Shown: positions 40,847-49,324, numbered from the stretch's first letter. The stretch: 64,000 nt of DNA from Comamonas testosteroni (GCF_003569915.1 NZ_KZ984440.1:124001-188000), one strand, 5' to 3'. Program-made: numbers and translations. The notes: a model not told the origin generated them from the sequence alone.

Positions 40847-42151
40847 TTGAGGCCTTATCACGTTCACCAGTGCTTTCATGCCGTCGGTCATGGAACGTTC
40901 ATGACTGGCGTAGTTATTGGAAAAGATGAGAATGCATTCAGCTGGGTATACGACTGCGGCTCTAAAAGCTCCAATGCTATGGGTAGTGCGTTGGCACGTA
41001 CCGCTTCTTGGTCTGTGTGGCCAGATCGCATCAATATGCTGGTCTTGTCACACTTTGACGACGACCATGTGAATGGTCTAGAGGATCTTCTTAAGCAGTG
41101 CGAAGTTGATTTTCTGATATTGCCATTTTCGGAGTGGCAGCAGCGTGTCCGGGATGTCGCCGTTGGGGGGCTCAAGGGTATCAGCGCCTCGACTGCGCAG
41201 TTGCAACTTTCGCCTATTACGTGGTTGCAGTCTAAAGATCTGACGGCAAAGGTGGGAACGTTGCTACTTGTTCGTGGCGGATCTTCCGAGCAGCAGGAAG
41301 ATCGTGAACCTATGCGATTGCCTACTGGCACCAATCCAAACGAGTTGGGCGGCGACAGGCAGCGTCAAGACAGCCTTGAGCAACGCGAATTGCGTATGGT
41401 TGCGTCGACCCATGTGGCTGGTCCGACCGTCCAAGTAATGCAGCATGGCACGCCGGTTCATCCTGATGGATTCCCAATGGAGTTCATGTTCTATAACGCT
41501 GAAGTTAGCGGCAAGGATTTGGACATCATTAAGACGGCTCATACTGGTGATCTAATCTCAAAGAGGTCTAGATTGCCTTTGCATGAGGTGAGGAAAGAGA
41601 TCGAAGCGGAGATATCCGCTCTTGGGCTCGATATGCCATTGTCTTCATGGCCTTTGGGTTGGAGGGCTAAACTGAAGAAGTGCTACGAGAGCCATTTCGG
41701 CTCCAGCAGTGCCGCAAAGAACAATATTTCGCTTTGTATGTATGCGGCCCCTCGATTGGATGCGCAGGAACTCGACTTGTGCGCGTTGTTTCAGGAACAC
41801 GACACCCCGCCTGACGTAGATGCCGGATACTCTTTCTGTTCGGATCGTCCAGCCGTGCTCTGCACAGGTGATTTGCGAATTGATGCCAACGTTATCTCCA
41901 CTATGCAATCTCACTTCAATAGGATCAGGTGGAATCGAATTGGTATCACGCAGGTTCCCCACCACGGCTCCGAACATTCGTGGGTATCCGGTAATGCAAA
42001 GAGCCTCGCGCCGTCTGCGTTTGTCCACTGTGCGCCTGGCAAAGGAGCTCATCCTCACGCGAGTGTCGTCACCGATCTGATTGGCCACACGGTCTTCACC
42101 GCCGATTACAAGAGCTCCGTCGGTTTGAAATACCATTTCTTGGTGCCATAG
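40847..42151 (+). CDS. MBL-fold hydrolase, ComEC-like
   Basis: This 434-residue protein has the metallo-beta-lactamase motif S-H-F-D-D-D-H-V-N-G-L (about 65-75) and a late V-P-H-H-G-S-E-H-S-W motif, as in ComEC C-terminal and related MBL-fold nucleases. The start is taken at TTG 40847 behind GGAGGAG; the frame is open further upstream into hsdR but lacks a good ribosome site there. It lies 61 bases after hsdR, probably in the same operon, and may be a further nuclease or phosphodiesterase effector. Confidence 0.75.
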   Translation: MRPYHVHQCFHAVGHGTFMTGVVIGKDENAFSWVYDCGSKSSNAMGSALARTASWSVWPDRINMLVLSHFDDDHVNGLEDLLKQCEVDFLILPFSEWQQRVRDVAVGGLKGISASTAQLQLSPITWLQSKDLTAKVGTLLLVRGGSSEQQEDREPMRLPTGTNPNELGGDRQRQDSLEQRELRMVASTHVAGPTVQVMQHGTPVHPDGFPMEFMFYNAEVSGKDLDIIKTAHTGDLISKRSRLPLHEVRKEIEAEISALGLDMPLSSWPLGWRAKLKKCYESHFGSSSAAKNNISLCMYAAPRLDAQELDLCALFQEHDTPPDVDAGYSFCSDRPAVLCTGDLRIDANVISTMQSHFNRIRWNRIGITQVPHHGSEHSWVSGNAKSLAPSAFVHCAPGKGAHPHASVVTDLIGHTVFTADYKSSVGLKYHFLVP

Positions 42152-42237
42152 GAATAGATTGCGAAGACGAAAATACTTCGCTTGGTAGGCCCTCGGCCAC
42201 CCTTAACGTGAAACCCTGCATTGGGCGGAGCCATGGC

Positions 42238-42261
42238 CGTGGCGGCTTTTGGGCCGCCACG
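42238..42261 (+). terminator. Terminator after the MBL-fold gene
   Basis: A perfect 9-bp CGTGGCGGC/GCCGCCACG stem is followed by ATTTCT. It closes the plus-strand defence operon opposite the convergent small gene at 42273. Confidence 0.6.
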
Positions 42262-42272
42262 ATTTCTCTGCA

Positions 42273-42518
42273 TTACTTCTTGGCACGCGAGAACTGCCAC
42301 GCGGTGTCGAAGGGCAGACTCTTGCGAATCCCCGGCAAGGGGTCGTAGGGATAAGGGAACGCGCGGATGCGGCCTTGAACGACCACGCTGCCGGTGTCGT
42401 AGACGTTGACGATGAGACCGCACCAGAGGTCAAAGCGGGTGTAGTTACCCATCCGCACTTGGTTGTTGATGAAGACCCGGTTTGCCTTGAAGCGGCGTTC
42501 GATGGTCTGAGCTTGCAT
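42273..42518 (-). CDS. Small basic protein, 81 residues
   Basis: It begins M-Q-A-Q-T-I-E-R-R-F-K-A-N-R behind CCAGGAGCAATCC, a good ribosome site. The G-S-V-V-V-Q-G-R-I segment resembles strands of TBP-like nucleic-acid-binding domains, but the family is not recognised. It is divergent from the AbrB-type antitoxin gene at 42661, with 142 bp between their starts, so a shared regulatory region or a toxin-antitoxin relation is conceivable. Confidence 0.55.
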   Translation of the reverse strand: MQAQTIERRFKANRVFINNQVRMGNYTRFDLWCGLIVNVYDTGSVVVQGRIRAFPYPYDPLPGIRKSLPFDTAWQFSRAKK

Positions 42519-42660
42519 GGTGGATTGCTCCTGGTAGATGCGGGGAATTCCGCCCGGAGCCTTTACAAGACAGCACGACAGAGACAGAAGCATGGTTGGC
42601 AAGGGCACCTGCTGCCAATTTGCAATAGCCAATGTGTATCAATGAAGTGAGTGCAACACC

Positions 42661-42900
42661 ATGCCAAGCAAGCTGTCGAAATGGGGTAACTCGCTCGGTG
42701 TTCGAGTGCCGAGCCATATTGCCGAGCGGGCCGGTCTGCAATGCGGCGACCAGCTCTACATCCGTCTGCTCGATTCGGGCGACATTCTGGTGAGGGCGGC
42801 TCGTCCGGGCGCGGTCCCACCGGGCTACGCCGTCCCGAATGGCAGCGCGCCCACACTTGAGGCCAAGTCGTCCGATGACGGCAGCTGGGATGTGTGGTGA
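42661..42900 (+). CDS. AbrB/MazE-type antitoxin-like protein
   Basis: This 79-residue protein begins with the swapped-hairpin AbrB segment K-L-S-K-W-G-N-S-L-G-V-R-V-P and A-G-L-Q-C-G-D-Q-L-Y-I, typical of MazE/VapB antitoxins and AbrB regulators. No toxin of the MazF or PIN type follows on this strand. The divergent 81-residue gene is the only nearby small partner. Confidence 0.75.
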   Translation: MPSKLSKWGNSLGVRVPSHIAERAGLQCGDQLYIRLLDSGDILVRAARPGAVPPGYAVPNGSAPTLEAKSSDDGSWDVW

Positions 42901-43043
42901 TCTCTGGTTCGTCTGAAGCGAAGTCACACCGAGATTGCGGCCGGTTTCGCCCCGCGCTACTGTGACGACGCGGCGATGGCTGGCTTCAACTGGTCAGCCG
43001 CGCCGCACTAGCAAATCTGCCGACCGCTGCCGGTCACCTCCAA

Positions 43044-43071
43044 GGGCTGAGACGTTTTGTCTCAGCCCTTT
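43044..43071 (+). terminator. Terminator after the antitoxin-like gene
   Basis: A 10-bp GGGCTGAGAC/GTCTCAGCCC stem with a GTTTT-type loop is followed by TTTGTCGTTT. It separates the antitoxin-like gene from the plasmid-type gene at 43120. Confidence 0.75.
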
Positions 43072-43119
43072 GTCGTTTCTGGCGGGCAGGTTGGCGCAAC
43101 CCCATCTGAAGGAACCCCC

Positions 43120-43482
43120 ATGTCTCAAGAATCCGCCATGCCGCCCAAGGCAGGCCCCGCATCGCCCAACGATCCTTTGCCAATCGCCATCCACCCGCCC
43201 GTGCTCTTCGAGTTGGGCGATGTCGTCGCCACGCCGCCCGCGCTGCGGTTGATCGAAAAGCGCGGCGCAAACGTCCTCGACCTGCTGCGCCGTCATCAGC
43301 GGTGCGAGTGGGACGCCATGTGCGCGGAGGATCGCGATGCCAACTGGCAGGCTGTTTTGTCCGGTGAGTCACGCATCTTCTCTTCGTTCGACATCGGCAA
43401 GGAAGGCGACCCGGCGGTCGTGTGGGTCATCACCGAGTGGGACCGGTCGGTCACCACGGTGCTGCTGCCCAGCTGCTACTAA
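43120..43482 (+). CDS. Conserved small plasmid/ICE-type protein, 120 residues
   Basis: The core reads V-L-F-E-L-G-D-V-V-A-T-P-P-A-L-R, followed by L-L-R-R-H-Q, then S-R-I-F-S-S-F and V-I-T-E-W-D-R-S-V-T-T-V-L-L-P. This matches a small protein family very common on plasmids and integrative elements, without known biochemical function. GAAGGAACCCCC stands before the ATG. A terminator follows. Confidence 0.65.
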   Translation: MSQESAMPPKAGPASPNDPLPIAIHPPVLFELGDVVATPPALRLIEKRGANVLDLLRRHQRCEWDAMCAEDRDANWQAVLSGESRIFSSFDIGKEGDPAVVWVITEWDRSVTTVLLPSCY

Positions 43483-43534
43483 CTCCAAATCACCGTCCGC
43501 AGGCCGCAGCGCAAAGTTGCGGCCAGTTCATTCC

Positions 43535-43566
43535 GCCGTGCCGCGTTCGCGCCGCACGGCTTTTTT
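43535..43566 (+). terminator. Terminator before the tyrosine recombinase
   Basis: A GCCGTGC/GCACGGC stem is followed by six T residues. Confidence 0.75.
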
Positions 43567-43609
43567 GTCGCTGCGTTCGTAGCGATAGCACGCACTTATC
43601 ACTACCAAA

Positions 43610-44602
43610 ATGACCACCAAAAAGCCGCACGCATCGGCTGGCACCAAATCGCCAGCGTCGAGCGAAGAATCCACCGCCAGCACCGCAGCCAAAACGGCAG
43701 AGAAGCCGCCGACTGGCTCCGTGGCTGGCTACGTCGCCTCTGCCAGCTCGAAAGCCACCAAGCGGGCCTATGCCAGCGATGTGCGCCATTTCATCCAGCA
43801 CGGCGGGGCCATACCGGCAACTCCGGCCATGGTGGCGGAGTACTTGGCAAAGTTGGCCCCGGCCATGAAAGTGGCGACGCTGGAGCGGCGTTGCGTGTCC
43901 ATCGCGCAGGCCCACCGCGACCAAGGGCTGAAGTCACCGACGCGGGCCGATGTGGTCGTGGCGACCATGAAAGGCATCCGCCGCCAGCACGGCACCCGCC
44001 AGCGTGCGGTGAAGCCGATCACCCGCGATGTGCTGCTGGAGATGCTGGCCGTGCTCGATCAGCAGAAGTCACACCCCACCAAGGCAGCGCGAGACAGGGC
44101 TTTGCTGCTGGTCGGTTTCGCCGGTGCGTTCCGCCGCGCTGAGTTGGTGGCCTTGCGAGTGGAGGACGTGACTTTCCATGAGACCCATGCCGAGGTACTG
44201 CTGCGGTTCTCCAAGACCGATCAGTTTGGCAAGGGGCGTTCGGTGTTCTTGCCGCAGGCCAGCGGCGAGCGGTGCCCCATTCAGAGCCTCAGGGCGTGGC
44301 TGGCGGTGGCGGGCATCGAGACCGGCTGGCTGTTCCGCTCGGTGACCAAGGGCGGCGTGGTGTCAGATGATCCGCTGACGGCGCAGTCGGTGGCCTTGAT
44401 CGTGAAGCGCGCAGCCAAAGCCATGGGGCGTGAGCCGGAGGAGTTTTCGGGCCACAGCCTTCGCGCAGGCTACGTGACCACTGCGGCGATGGCATCGCTG
44501 CCCACATGGCTCATCCGAGAGCAGACCGGGCACCGCAGCGATGCCGTGCTGGCCCGCTACATCCGGCCGGTCGAGAAGAGGAAGATTCCGTCGCTGCTTT
44601 GA
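43610..44602 (+). CDS. XerD-like tyrosine recombinase
   Basis: This 330-residue recombinase has the catalytic set Arg in A-F-R-R-A-E-L, H-S-L-R (G-H-S-L-R-A-G-Y), His in T-G-H-R-S-D and Tyr in L-A-R-Y-I-R. A Ser/Thr/Ala-rich N-terminus (about 1-40) precedes a core-binding domain. It is not next to an element border, unlike the P4-type integrase at 47500. It may therefore be a relic of an inner element or serve resolution or site-specific rearrangement. Confidence 0.85.
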   Translation: MTTKKPHASAGTKSPASSEESTASTAAKTAEKPPTGSVAGYVASASSKATKRAYASDVRHFIQHGGAIPATPAMVAEYLAKLAPAMKVATLERRCVSIAQAHRDQGLKSPTRADVVVATMKGIRRQHGTRQRAVKPITRDVLLEMLAVLDQQKSHPTKAARDRALLLVGFAGAFRRAELVALRVEDVTFHETHAEVLLRFSKTDQFGKGRSVFLPQASGERCPIQSLRAWLAVAGIETGWLFRSVTKGGVVSDDPLTAQSVALIVKRAAKAMGREPEEFSGHSLRAGYVTTAAMASLPTWLIREQTGHRSDAVLARYIRPVEKRKIPSLL

Positions 44603-44644
44603 CTGGTACCAGCAGAATGTAGGCCTGCGAAGAAGGGAGGGGAT

Positions 44645-45916
44645 TTGCAGGTCGAGCTATATACCGGGGACATCCCGTCAGTTTTTGAGCGGTTCAGTGA
44701 CTTGGTCGGTGCGCAGCACTGGAAGAAGCGAGTTGACCTTCTCAAGGCCGATATCCGAGGCAACAAGCTGCTGAGGGAGCACCTGCTCCAAGAGAATGAG
44801 TTTGCTTTTGGCTTGCAGGCGGCGTCCGAACTCACGAAGAAGTATGGCGGGTTGCCCGTGCACCAGATGGACATCAGCCCGCTGTATCCGTGCATGGCCT
44901 TTGCCGCTCAGATACTGTCGATTGCTGAATCCTCCGCCGGCCCCCAGCGAGCCCAGCTGGTGCGCCGTGTTCACGGTGCGCTGAAGAACCCTGATGACTT
45001 GCGCGGCATGCGCCTGGAGCTGACGGCCGCGACTCACTTCCTTCGACGTGGTCTCGAAGTTCAATGGCCCGAAGTGACCGGGGGAGGCACGATGGATCTC
45101 TTGATCCCGGCTCTCGGACCACAAGGGCTTGAAATCGAGTGCAAATCTATCTCCGATGACAAAGGGCGCAAAATTCCAAAGCGTGACGCCTTGGATTTCT
45201 GCGCACTTGTGGCGCCCAAGCTGGATGCTCTTGGGAAAGGGCTGAAAGTAGGTGTCGCGGCTGTACTGACCCTTGATGGGCGCATGCCAGGGAACTTCTT
45301 GGAACGTCGGAAGTTGGCGGAATCATTGGTTCGTCATGTGCTGTCTGGCGTCAGCAACTGCCAGTTGGATGGGGCGAATCTGCGAATTCACGAATTCGAT
45401 CCCCTTCTGCTTGGAGATGTTGGAGACGACGGGCGGCCCGTGATCTCAAGAGACCAAGTCGATACGATTACCGGGACGACAAACAGGCAGGCTCTGATCG
45501 TTGGTCGAAAGAGTGGAGGCGCCATCGTCCTAGTGCTTCAGAGCGCGCAAGACGACTCTCTGCTGACCTACACGTTTGACACCCTGTCCCGGTCGGCCAA
45601 CAGGCAGCTGTCTGGACAAAGAGCCGGGATGTTCCTGGTGGGCCTCGACGGGCTGGAGGCGGAATCGTTGTTGGACCTTGCTCAGCAGGATGGAGCTGGC
45701 GATCAGCCACCAACGGCCCTTCGCGTTCGGGTCAGTGAATTTCTGGCCAGCCACGGCCGGGACCATGTCATTGGGGTTGGGTTTATCAGCAAAGGAGGAC
45801 TACGCCCCGCTGCTGGTGGCGTGACTGACAGTGGGGGCTCCGCCTATGTTTTCCCGAAACGCGAAAGTCCCTTTTGGCATGACGATTTCGCCGGGCTGTT
45901 TGCCGAGAGGGCATGA
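44645..45916 (+). CDS. PD-(D/E)xK-like nuclease, 423 residues
   Basis: A candidate restriction-like core lies near residues 140-172: G-G-G-T-M-D-L-L-I, then G-L-E-I-E-C-K-S-I, giving D..E-x-x-K. An N-terminal helical region and a long C-terminal half without known motifs complete it. The start is TTG 44645 behind GGGAGGGG, 42 bases after the recombinase. It may be a single-gene restriction or abortive-infection effector in the defence island; family not recognised. Confidence 0.6.
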   Translation: MQVELYTGDIPSVFERFSDLVGAQHWKKRVDLLKADIRGNKLLREHLLQENEFAFGLQAASELTKKYGGLPVHQMDISPLYPCMAFAAQILSIAESSAGPQRAQLVRRVHGALKNPDDLRGMRLELTAATHFLRRGLEVQWPEVTGGGTMDLLIPALGPQGLEIECKSISDDKGRKIPKRDALDFCALVAPKLDALGKGLKVGVAAVLTLDGRMPGNFLERRKLAESLVRHVLSGVSNCQLDGANLRIHEFDPLLLGDVGDDGRPVISRDQVDTITGTTNRQALIVGRKSGGAIVLVLQSAQDDSLLTYTFDTLSRSANRQLSGQRAGMFLVGLDGLEAESLLDLAQQDGAGDQPPTALRVRVSEFLASHGRDHVIGVGFISKGGLRPAAGGVTDSGGSAYVFPKRESPFWHDDFAGLFAERA

Positions 45917-45928
45917 ACGGCTTGGCGC

Positions 45929-46831
45929 TTAGACCCAGCGCATGGCTTCAGGGCGCCAAGTGGCCGTTGCCTGACTGCTGGCGGTGGCGACCTGCGTCGG
46001 TGGCCACAGCAGGTCGTCCAGCAGTGCGACGGTCTCGCCCAGGCTCGCGGCTTCGATGCGGTTCTTGTTCAGGAAGGCCTGCCACTGACGCAGCTTTGCG
46101 GCGTCTTCGCTGAACTGCTGGGTCAGTGCCAAGGGCCGCTCGGTGGGCAGGGCGGTCTGGCGTCGGGCAAAGGTGGCGGCAATGGCTGCTGCCAGTGTGG
46201 CACCGTCCAGTTCCGTGCGCCGTGCGATCACCGCCAGGTCGAAGAAGTCCTTCATGCGGCTGTTCGCTTGCCCCAGCATCACTATGGCCTGGTATTTCTC
46301 TGCGATCACGGTGTAGACCGGATAGACCCGCAGCGTGGGGGCTGGGAAGTCACCCAGCAGAGTCGGGTAAGCCACCGTCTGTGGCCCCGGCGTGACGGCA
46401 TCGCCGAAGCCCACGTCGATCTGAAGGGCGCAGCGTGCGGAACCGATGCGTGCCACCAGCGTGATGCGGGTGCCGCCGTAGGTGTTGTCCTCGCGAATGG
46501 CGTCGGCCTTCACGGATTCGGGGTCAAACACGATGCCGTCGCCCAGGTCCATGGCGGCGATGTCGCGGAAAGTGGCGATCAGGTTCGCCTCGTCGTCAGG
46601 GCCAAAGCCCAGCAAGTCAGCGTCCCGCGTCGGGCGGTGCGGGGTGTCGTACCACAGCGCAAAGAGCAGGGCGCCCTTGAGCAGAAAGCGGTCAGCATGC
46701 GGGGACGTGCTGACGCGGGCCAGCAGGCGCTCCATGCCGTAGCGGTTCAGCAGCAGGTTGTAGTCGTCGCCGCGCTGTTTGGCGAGGGTCAGCAGTCGGG
46801 CCAGGATCGACGCGGATAGGTTGCCGGTCAT
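45929..46831 (-). CDS. abiEii: AbiEii-family nucleotidyltransferase toxin
   Basis: This 300-residue protein carries the AbiEii/MNT-type core: F-L-L-K-G-A-L-L-F-A-L-W followed by R-P-T-R-D-A-D-L-L-G-F and later E-K-Y-Q-A-I-V-M. As the toxin of a type IV TA / abortive infection pair it transfers nucleotides and arrests growth during infection. It overlaps the antitoxin gene as ATGA. Confidence 0.88.
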   Translation of the reverse strand: MTGNLSASILARLLTLAKQRGDDYNLLLNRYGMERLLARVSTSPHADRFLLKGALLFALWYDTPHRPTRDADLLGFGPDDEANLIATFRDIAAMDLGDGIVFDPESVKADAIREDNTYGGTRITLVARIGSARCALQIDVGFGDAVTPGPQTVAYPTLLGDFPAPTLRVYPVYTVIAEKYQAIVMLGQANSRMKDFFDLAVIARRTELDGATLAAAIAATFARRQTALPTERPLALTQQFSEDAAKLRQWQAFLNKNRIEAASLGETVALLDDLLWPPTQVATASSQATATWRPEAMRWV

Positions 46832-47427
46832 TGCGTCACCGCCTCCAGATAGGGCTGCATGACACGGTCGACCCGGTTGATCTTGGCGAAGTGGCTCAGT
46901 TCGGCCATGGTGACCTTGCGGCTGCGCCATGCATCTTTCAGCGCCTCCAGCGCCACGTCCAGGCCAATCTTGTTGCGGAACTTGAAGCAGTCGGCCACAG
47001 TCTTGGCGGCGCTGTACACGCGGATGGGGGCACCGTGTTCGGTCACGGTCTGGATACCGTCGCTGTAGGCGGTGCCGCGCAGGCGCGTGATGCGCAGCGT
47101 GGGGTAGCTCAGCGCCGGGGTCTGTGTCGCTTCGGGCAGCGCAATCCACACTTCATGCGGCAGTTGCGTGCCGATCTCATGAAATTGCAGCGCACTCAGC
47201 AGGCACAGCACTGCCTTGGGCACGCGCTGGCAGACCTCGATCAGCGTCTGGTGCTCGGTGACTTCAGCATCGGGCAGTCCATACAGGCCACGGCCCAGCC
47301 GTTGCAGCTTTCCGGCCTGGTGTAGCCGGATCAGCAGCTGCGGTGACCAGCCATGCTCGCGCACATCCGCTGCCCGCAGCACGCGCCGGTGCCGGGCCAG
47401 TTCGAGGATGTGGTCAGACTGGTTCAT
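46828..47427 (-). CDS. abiEi: AbiEi-family antitoxin and repressor
   Basis: This 199-residue protein has an N-terminal winged helix (R-A-A-D-V-R-E-H-G-W-S-P-Q-L-L-I-R-L) and the AbiEi C-terminal domain (V-W-I-A-L-P-E-A-T, Y-S-A-A-K-T-V-A-D-C-F). It represses its own operon and counteracts AbiEii. The start at 47427 was preferred to 47451. The ribosome site is weak, which suits low expression. Confidence 0.88.
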   Translation of the reverse strand: MNQSDHILELARHRRVLRAADVREHGWSPQLLIRLHQAGKLQRLGRGLYGLPDAEVTEHQTLIEVCQRVPKAVLCLLSALQFHEIGTQLPHEVWIALPEATQTPALSYPTLRITRLRGTAYSDGIQTVTEHGAPIRVYSAAKTVADCFKFRNKIGLDVALEALKDAWRSRKVTMAELSHFAKINRVDRVMQPYLEAVTQ

Positions 47428-47499
47428 GAGGGGGTAGTTTAATATCCACATTACTTTTATTCAAGTGATGCGAAATTCAATCAGTCCCGCGCCGTGGTT

Positions 47500-48849
47500 C
47501 TACTGCTCGCCGATCTTGCGCATGGCCGCCGTGGCTTCTTCCATGGCGTTGCGAACCGGGGCGACGATCAATCGAGCGTAGACCTTGGTGGCTTCCGGGG
47601 TCTTGTGGTTCAGAACCCTGCCGATGATGGGCAGGCTGGTGCCGTTGCTGGCCAGCCAAGAGCCTAGCGTGCGGCGCAGGTCGTGGATTTTTAGGTCACG
47701 CATCTCGTAGTGCTGCAAGTGCAGTCCGTGCTTCTCCGCCAATGGCGTGTAGCGTTCGATGGTCTGGACCGGGAAGTCGATGGCCTCTTCCAGGGCCAGT
47801 TGGTAGTCGAAGGTCTTGGCCGTTGCCTTCTCTGCCAACGCCTCCACCAAACCCAACGCCGTGCCGCGCGCCAGCATGCGCTCCCAAGCCCCTCGTGGCT
47901 CCACCAAATGACCGCATTCGCCGGAACCAGGGAACACGAAAAGAGAATCGCTGCTTTGGGCAGCCTTCTTTCTTCGTTCCAGAACCTCGATGGCCTCGGG
48001 GGTCAGCAGCACGGTCTGTGGCTCGCCATTCTTTGTTCTCTCGATGTTCCATTCCTTGCGTTCAAGGTGAACATCCGGCCATTGCATCGACATGACGTTG
48101 CTGCGGCGTGCTCCCGTGTACAGGGCGAGTTTCACGAAGTCACGCACCAGCTCGTTCGTTTCATGCTCCATGGCCAGCATGAGGCGGGGCATCTCATCGG
48201 GGAGTACGAATCTTGAGCGGGACTTCTCCCTGTACTTGTCCATTCCCCGGCAAGGATGGTTGCCGTCGAAGTAGCCCCACTGGATGGCACGGCTGTACAT
48301 CGAGCTGATGAGTGCAATCACGCGGTTGGCCGTCGTCGGGATATGGCCCATCTTTGCGTGATGGGAGATCAGCTGAGCGCGCGTGATGTCTGACAGCCGC
48401 AGCTTTGCAAGGTTGACGCCGTACCTGTTCGTGTCGATGTGGCGCTCGAATTTTTCGATGTCCTCCTTGTGGGACACCTTGCGGACGGACGAGTGCCGCT
48501 CGTAGTAGACCTTGAAGAAGTCGGCCAGCGTTATCTCGCTGCGTCGTTCGCGCATCGACTCGGCAGGGTTGAGGTCCTGCGCGATGTCTGCATTCAGCGC
48601 CGCGACCGTCTTGCGAGCTTGCTCGATGCTCACATCCGGGTAGCGCCCGATCTTGATGCGCTCTGGCCTGCCTTGGATGCGTCGGTAGAGCAAGAAACTC
48701 TTCCGGCCGGTCTTGCCGACGCTGATCGCGAGTCCTTTGGTGTCCGTGTCGTAGAAGTAGGCCACACCTTCGGACGGCAGCGTCAGCCGGTCGAGGGCGC
48801 GCTTGGTGAAATTTAGGCGGTTGCTGGGGGTCGGTTGGTCTTTGTGCAT
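47500..48849 (-). CDS. P4-type integrase of the genomic island
   Basis: This 449-residue integrase has the DUF4102-like arm-binding domain (about 15-100, with F-Y-D-T-D-T-K-G-L-A-I) and a tyrosine recombinase domain with T-G-A-R-R-S-N, H-D-L-R-R-T, N-H-K and the nucleophile in T-K-V-Y-A. It lies at the right end of the island, its start facing the tRNA-like fragment at 49052-49096. That is the normal arrangement for islands using a tRNA 3' end. Confidence 0.9.
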   Translation of the reverse strand: MHKDQPTPSNRLNFTKRALDRLTLPSEGVAYFYDTDTKGLAISVGKTGRKSFLLYRRIQGRPERIKIGRYPDVSIEQARKTVAALNADIAQDLNPAESMRERRSEITLADFFKVYYERHSSVRKVSHKEDIEKFERHIDTNRYGVNLAKLRLSDITRAQLISHHAKMGHIPTTANRVIALISSMYSRAIQWGYFDGNHPCRGMDKYREKSRSRFVLPDEMPRLMLAMEHETNELVRDFVKLALYTGARRSNVMSMQWPDVHLERKEWNIERTKNGEPQTVLLTPEAIEVLERRKKAAQSSDSLFVFPGSGECGHLVEPRGAWERMLARGTALGLVEALAEKATAKTFDYQLALEEAIDFPVQTIERYTPLAEKHGLHLQHYEMRDLKIHDLRRTLGSWLASNGTSLPIIGRVLNHKTPEATKVYARLIVAPVRNAMEEATAAMRKIGEQ

Positions 48850-49051
48850 GCGGGAAATCTTGCTACGCGGTGGCTACGAGCCCCGTGCCTTTTGCAGAGA
48901 TAGATCGCACGCTTGCTACGCCGAGCGTTGATCGAGGCCGGTCACGGTTTACCGAGACTTGCCGTTTGACCCGCAGGGCTGTTGAGGTTGTTAACGTCCG
49001 TTGTCCGCAGATGGCGACGAGTGGCGAAAAACAACATTAGCCGTAACCATG

Positions 49052-49096
49052 CTCATAATCCTTTGGTCGCGGGTTCAAGTCCCTCACGCCCTACCA
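49052..49096 (+). other. tRNA-Ile 3'-half, probable att site of the island
   Basis: CTCATAATCCTTTGGTCG, then GGTTCAAGTCC and CCTACCA, repeat the spliced 3' half of the tRNA-Ile at 25074 with about five differences. No 5' half precedes it, and its own T-stem has a mismatch, so it is not a full tRNA. It is the right boundary of the island and shows an allele without the intron. Confidence 0.7.
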
Positions 49097-49108
49097 AGAC
49101 ATCTATGG

Positions 49109-49146
49109 AAAGCCCGCTATCGAAGAGGTAGCGGGCTTTTTCTTTT
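49109..49146. terminator. Terminator downstream of the att fragment
   Basis: An 11-bp AAAGCCCGCTA/TAGCGGGCTTT stem is followed by TTTTCTTTT. It resembles the terminators normally found behind tRNA genes, so it may be the original terminator of the split tRNA. Confidence 0.75.
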
Positions 49147-49247
49147 GTGCGAGCTTTGCCCGTTGCGAACTTTTTTCGCCTGATTGCGAAAAAGTTCGGG
49201 ATTTGGTCTGAAGGGCGTTTTTGCGCTGCTACAATTCATCCTGTGTT

Positions 49248-49324
49248 GCGGCTGTAGCTCAGCTGGATAGAGTACTTGGCTACGAACCAAGGGGTCGTGG
49301 GTTCGATTCCTGCCAGCCGCACCA
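49248..49324 (+). tRNA. tRNA-Arg(ACG)
   Basis: A complete cloverleaf: acceptor GCGGCTG/CAGCCGC, D-stem GCTC/GAGT, anticodon stem CTTGG/CCAAG with loop CTACGAA (anticodon ACG, A34 read as inosine), T-stem GTGGG-type and encoded CCA. It reads CGU/CGC/CGA codons. A weak hairpin (TCAGAACT/AGTTCTGG) and T-run follow. Confidence 0.95.

Noticed and set aside
49052-49096. Functional tRNA at the island's right border
   Set aside because: Only the 3' half is present, without D-arm or 5' acceptor strand, and the T-stem has a mismatch; it fits an attachment site.
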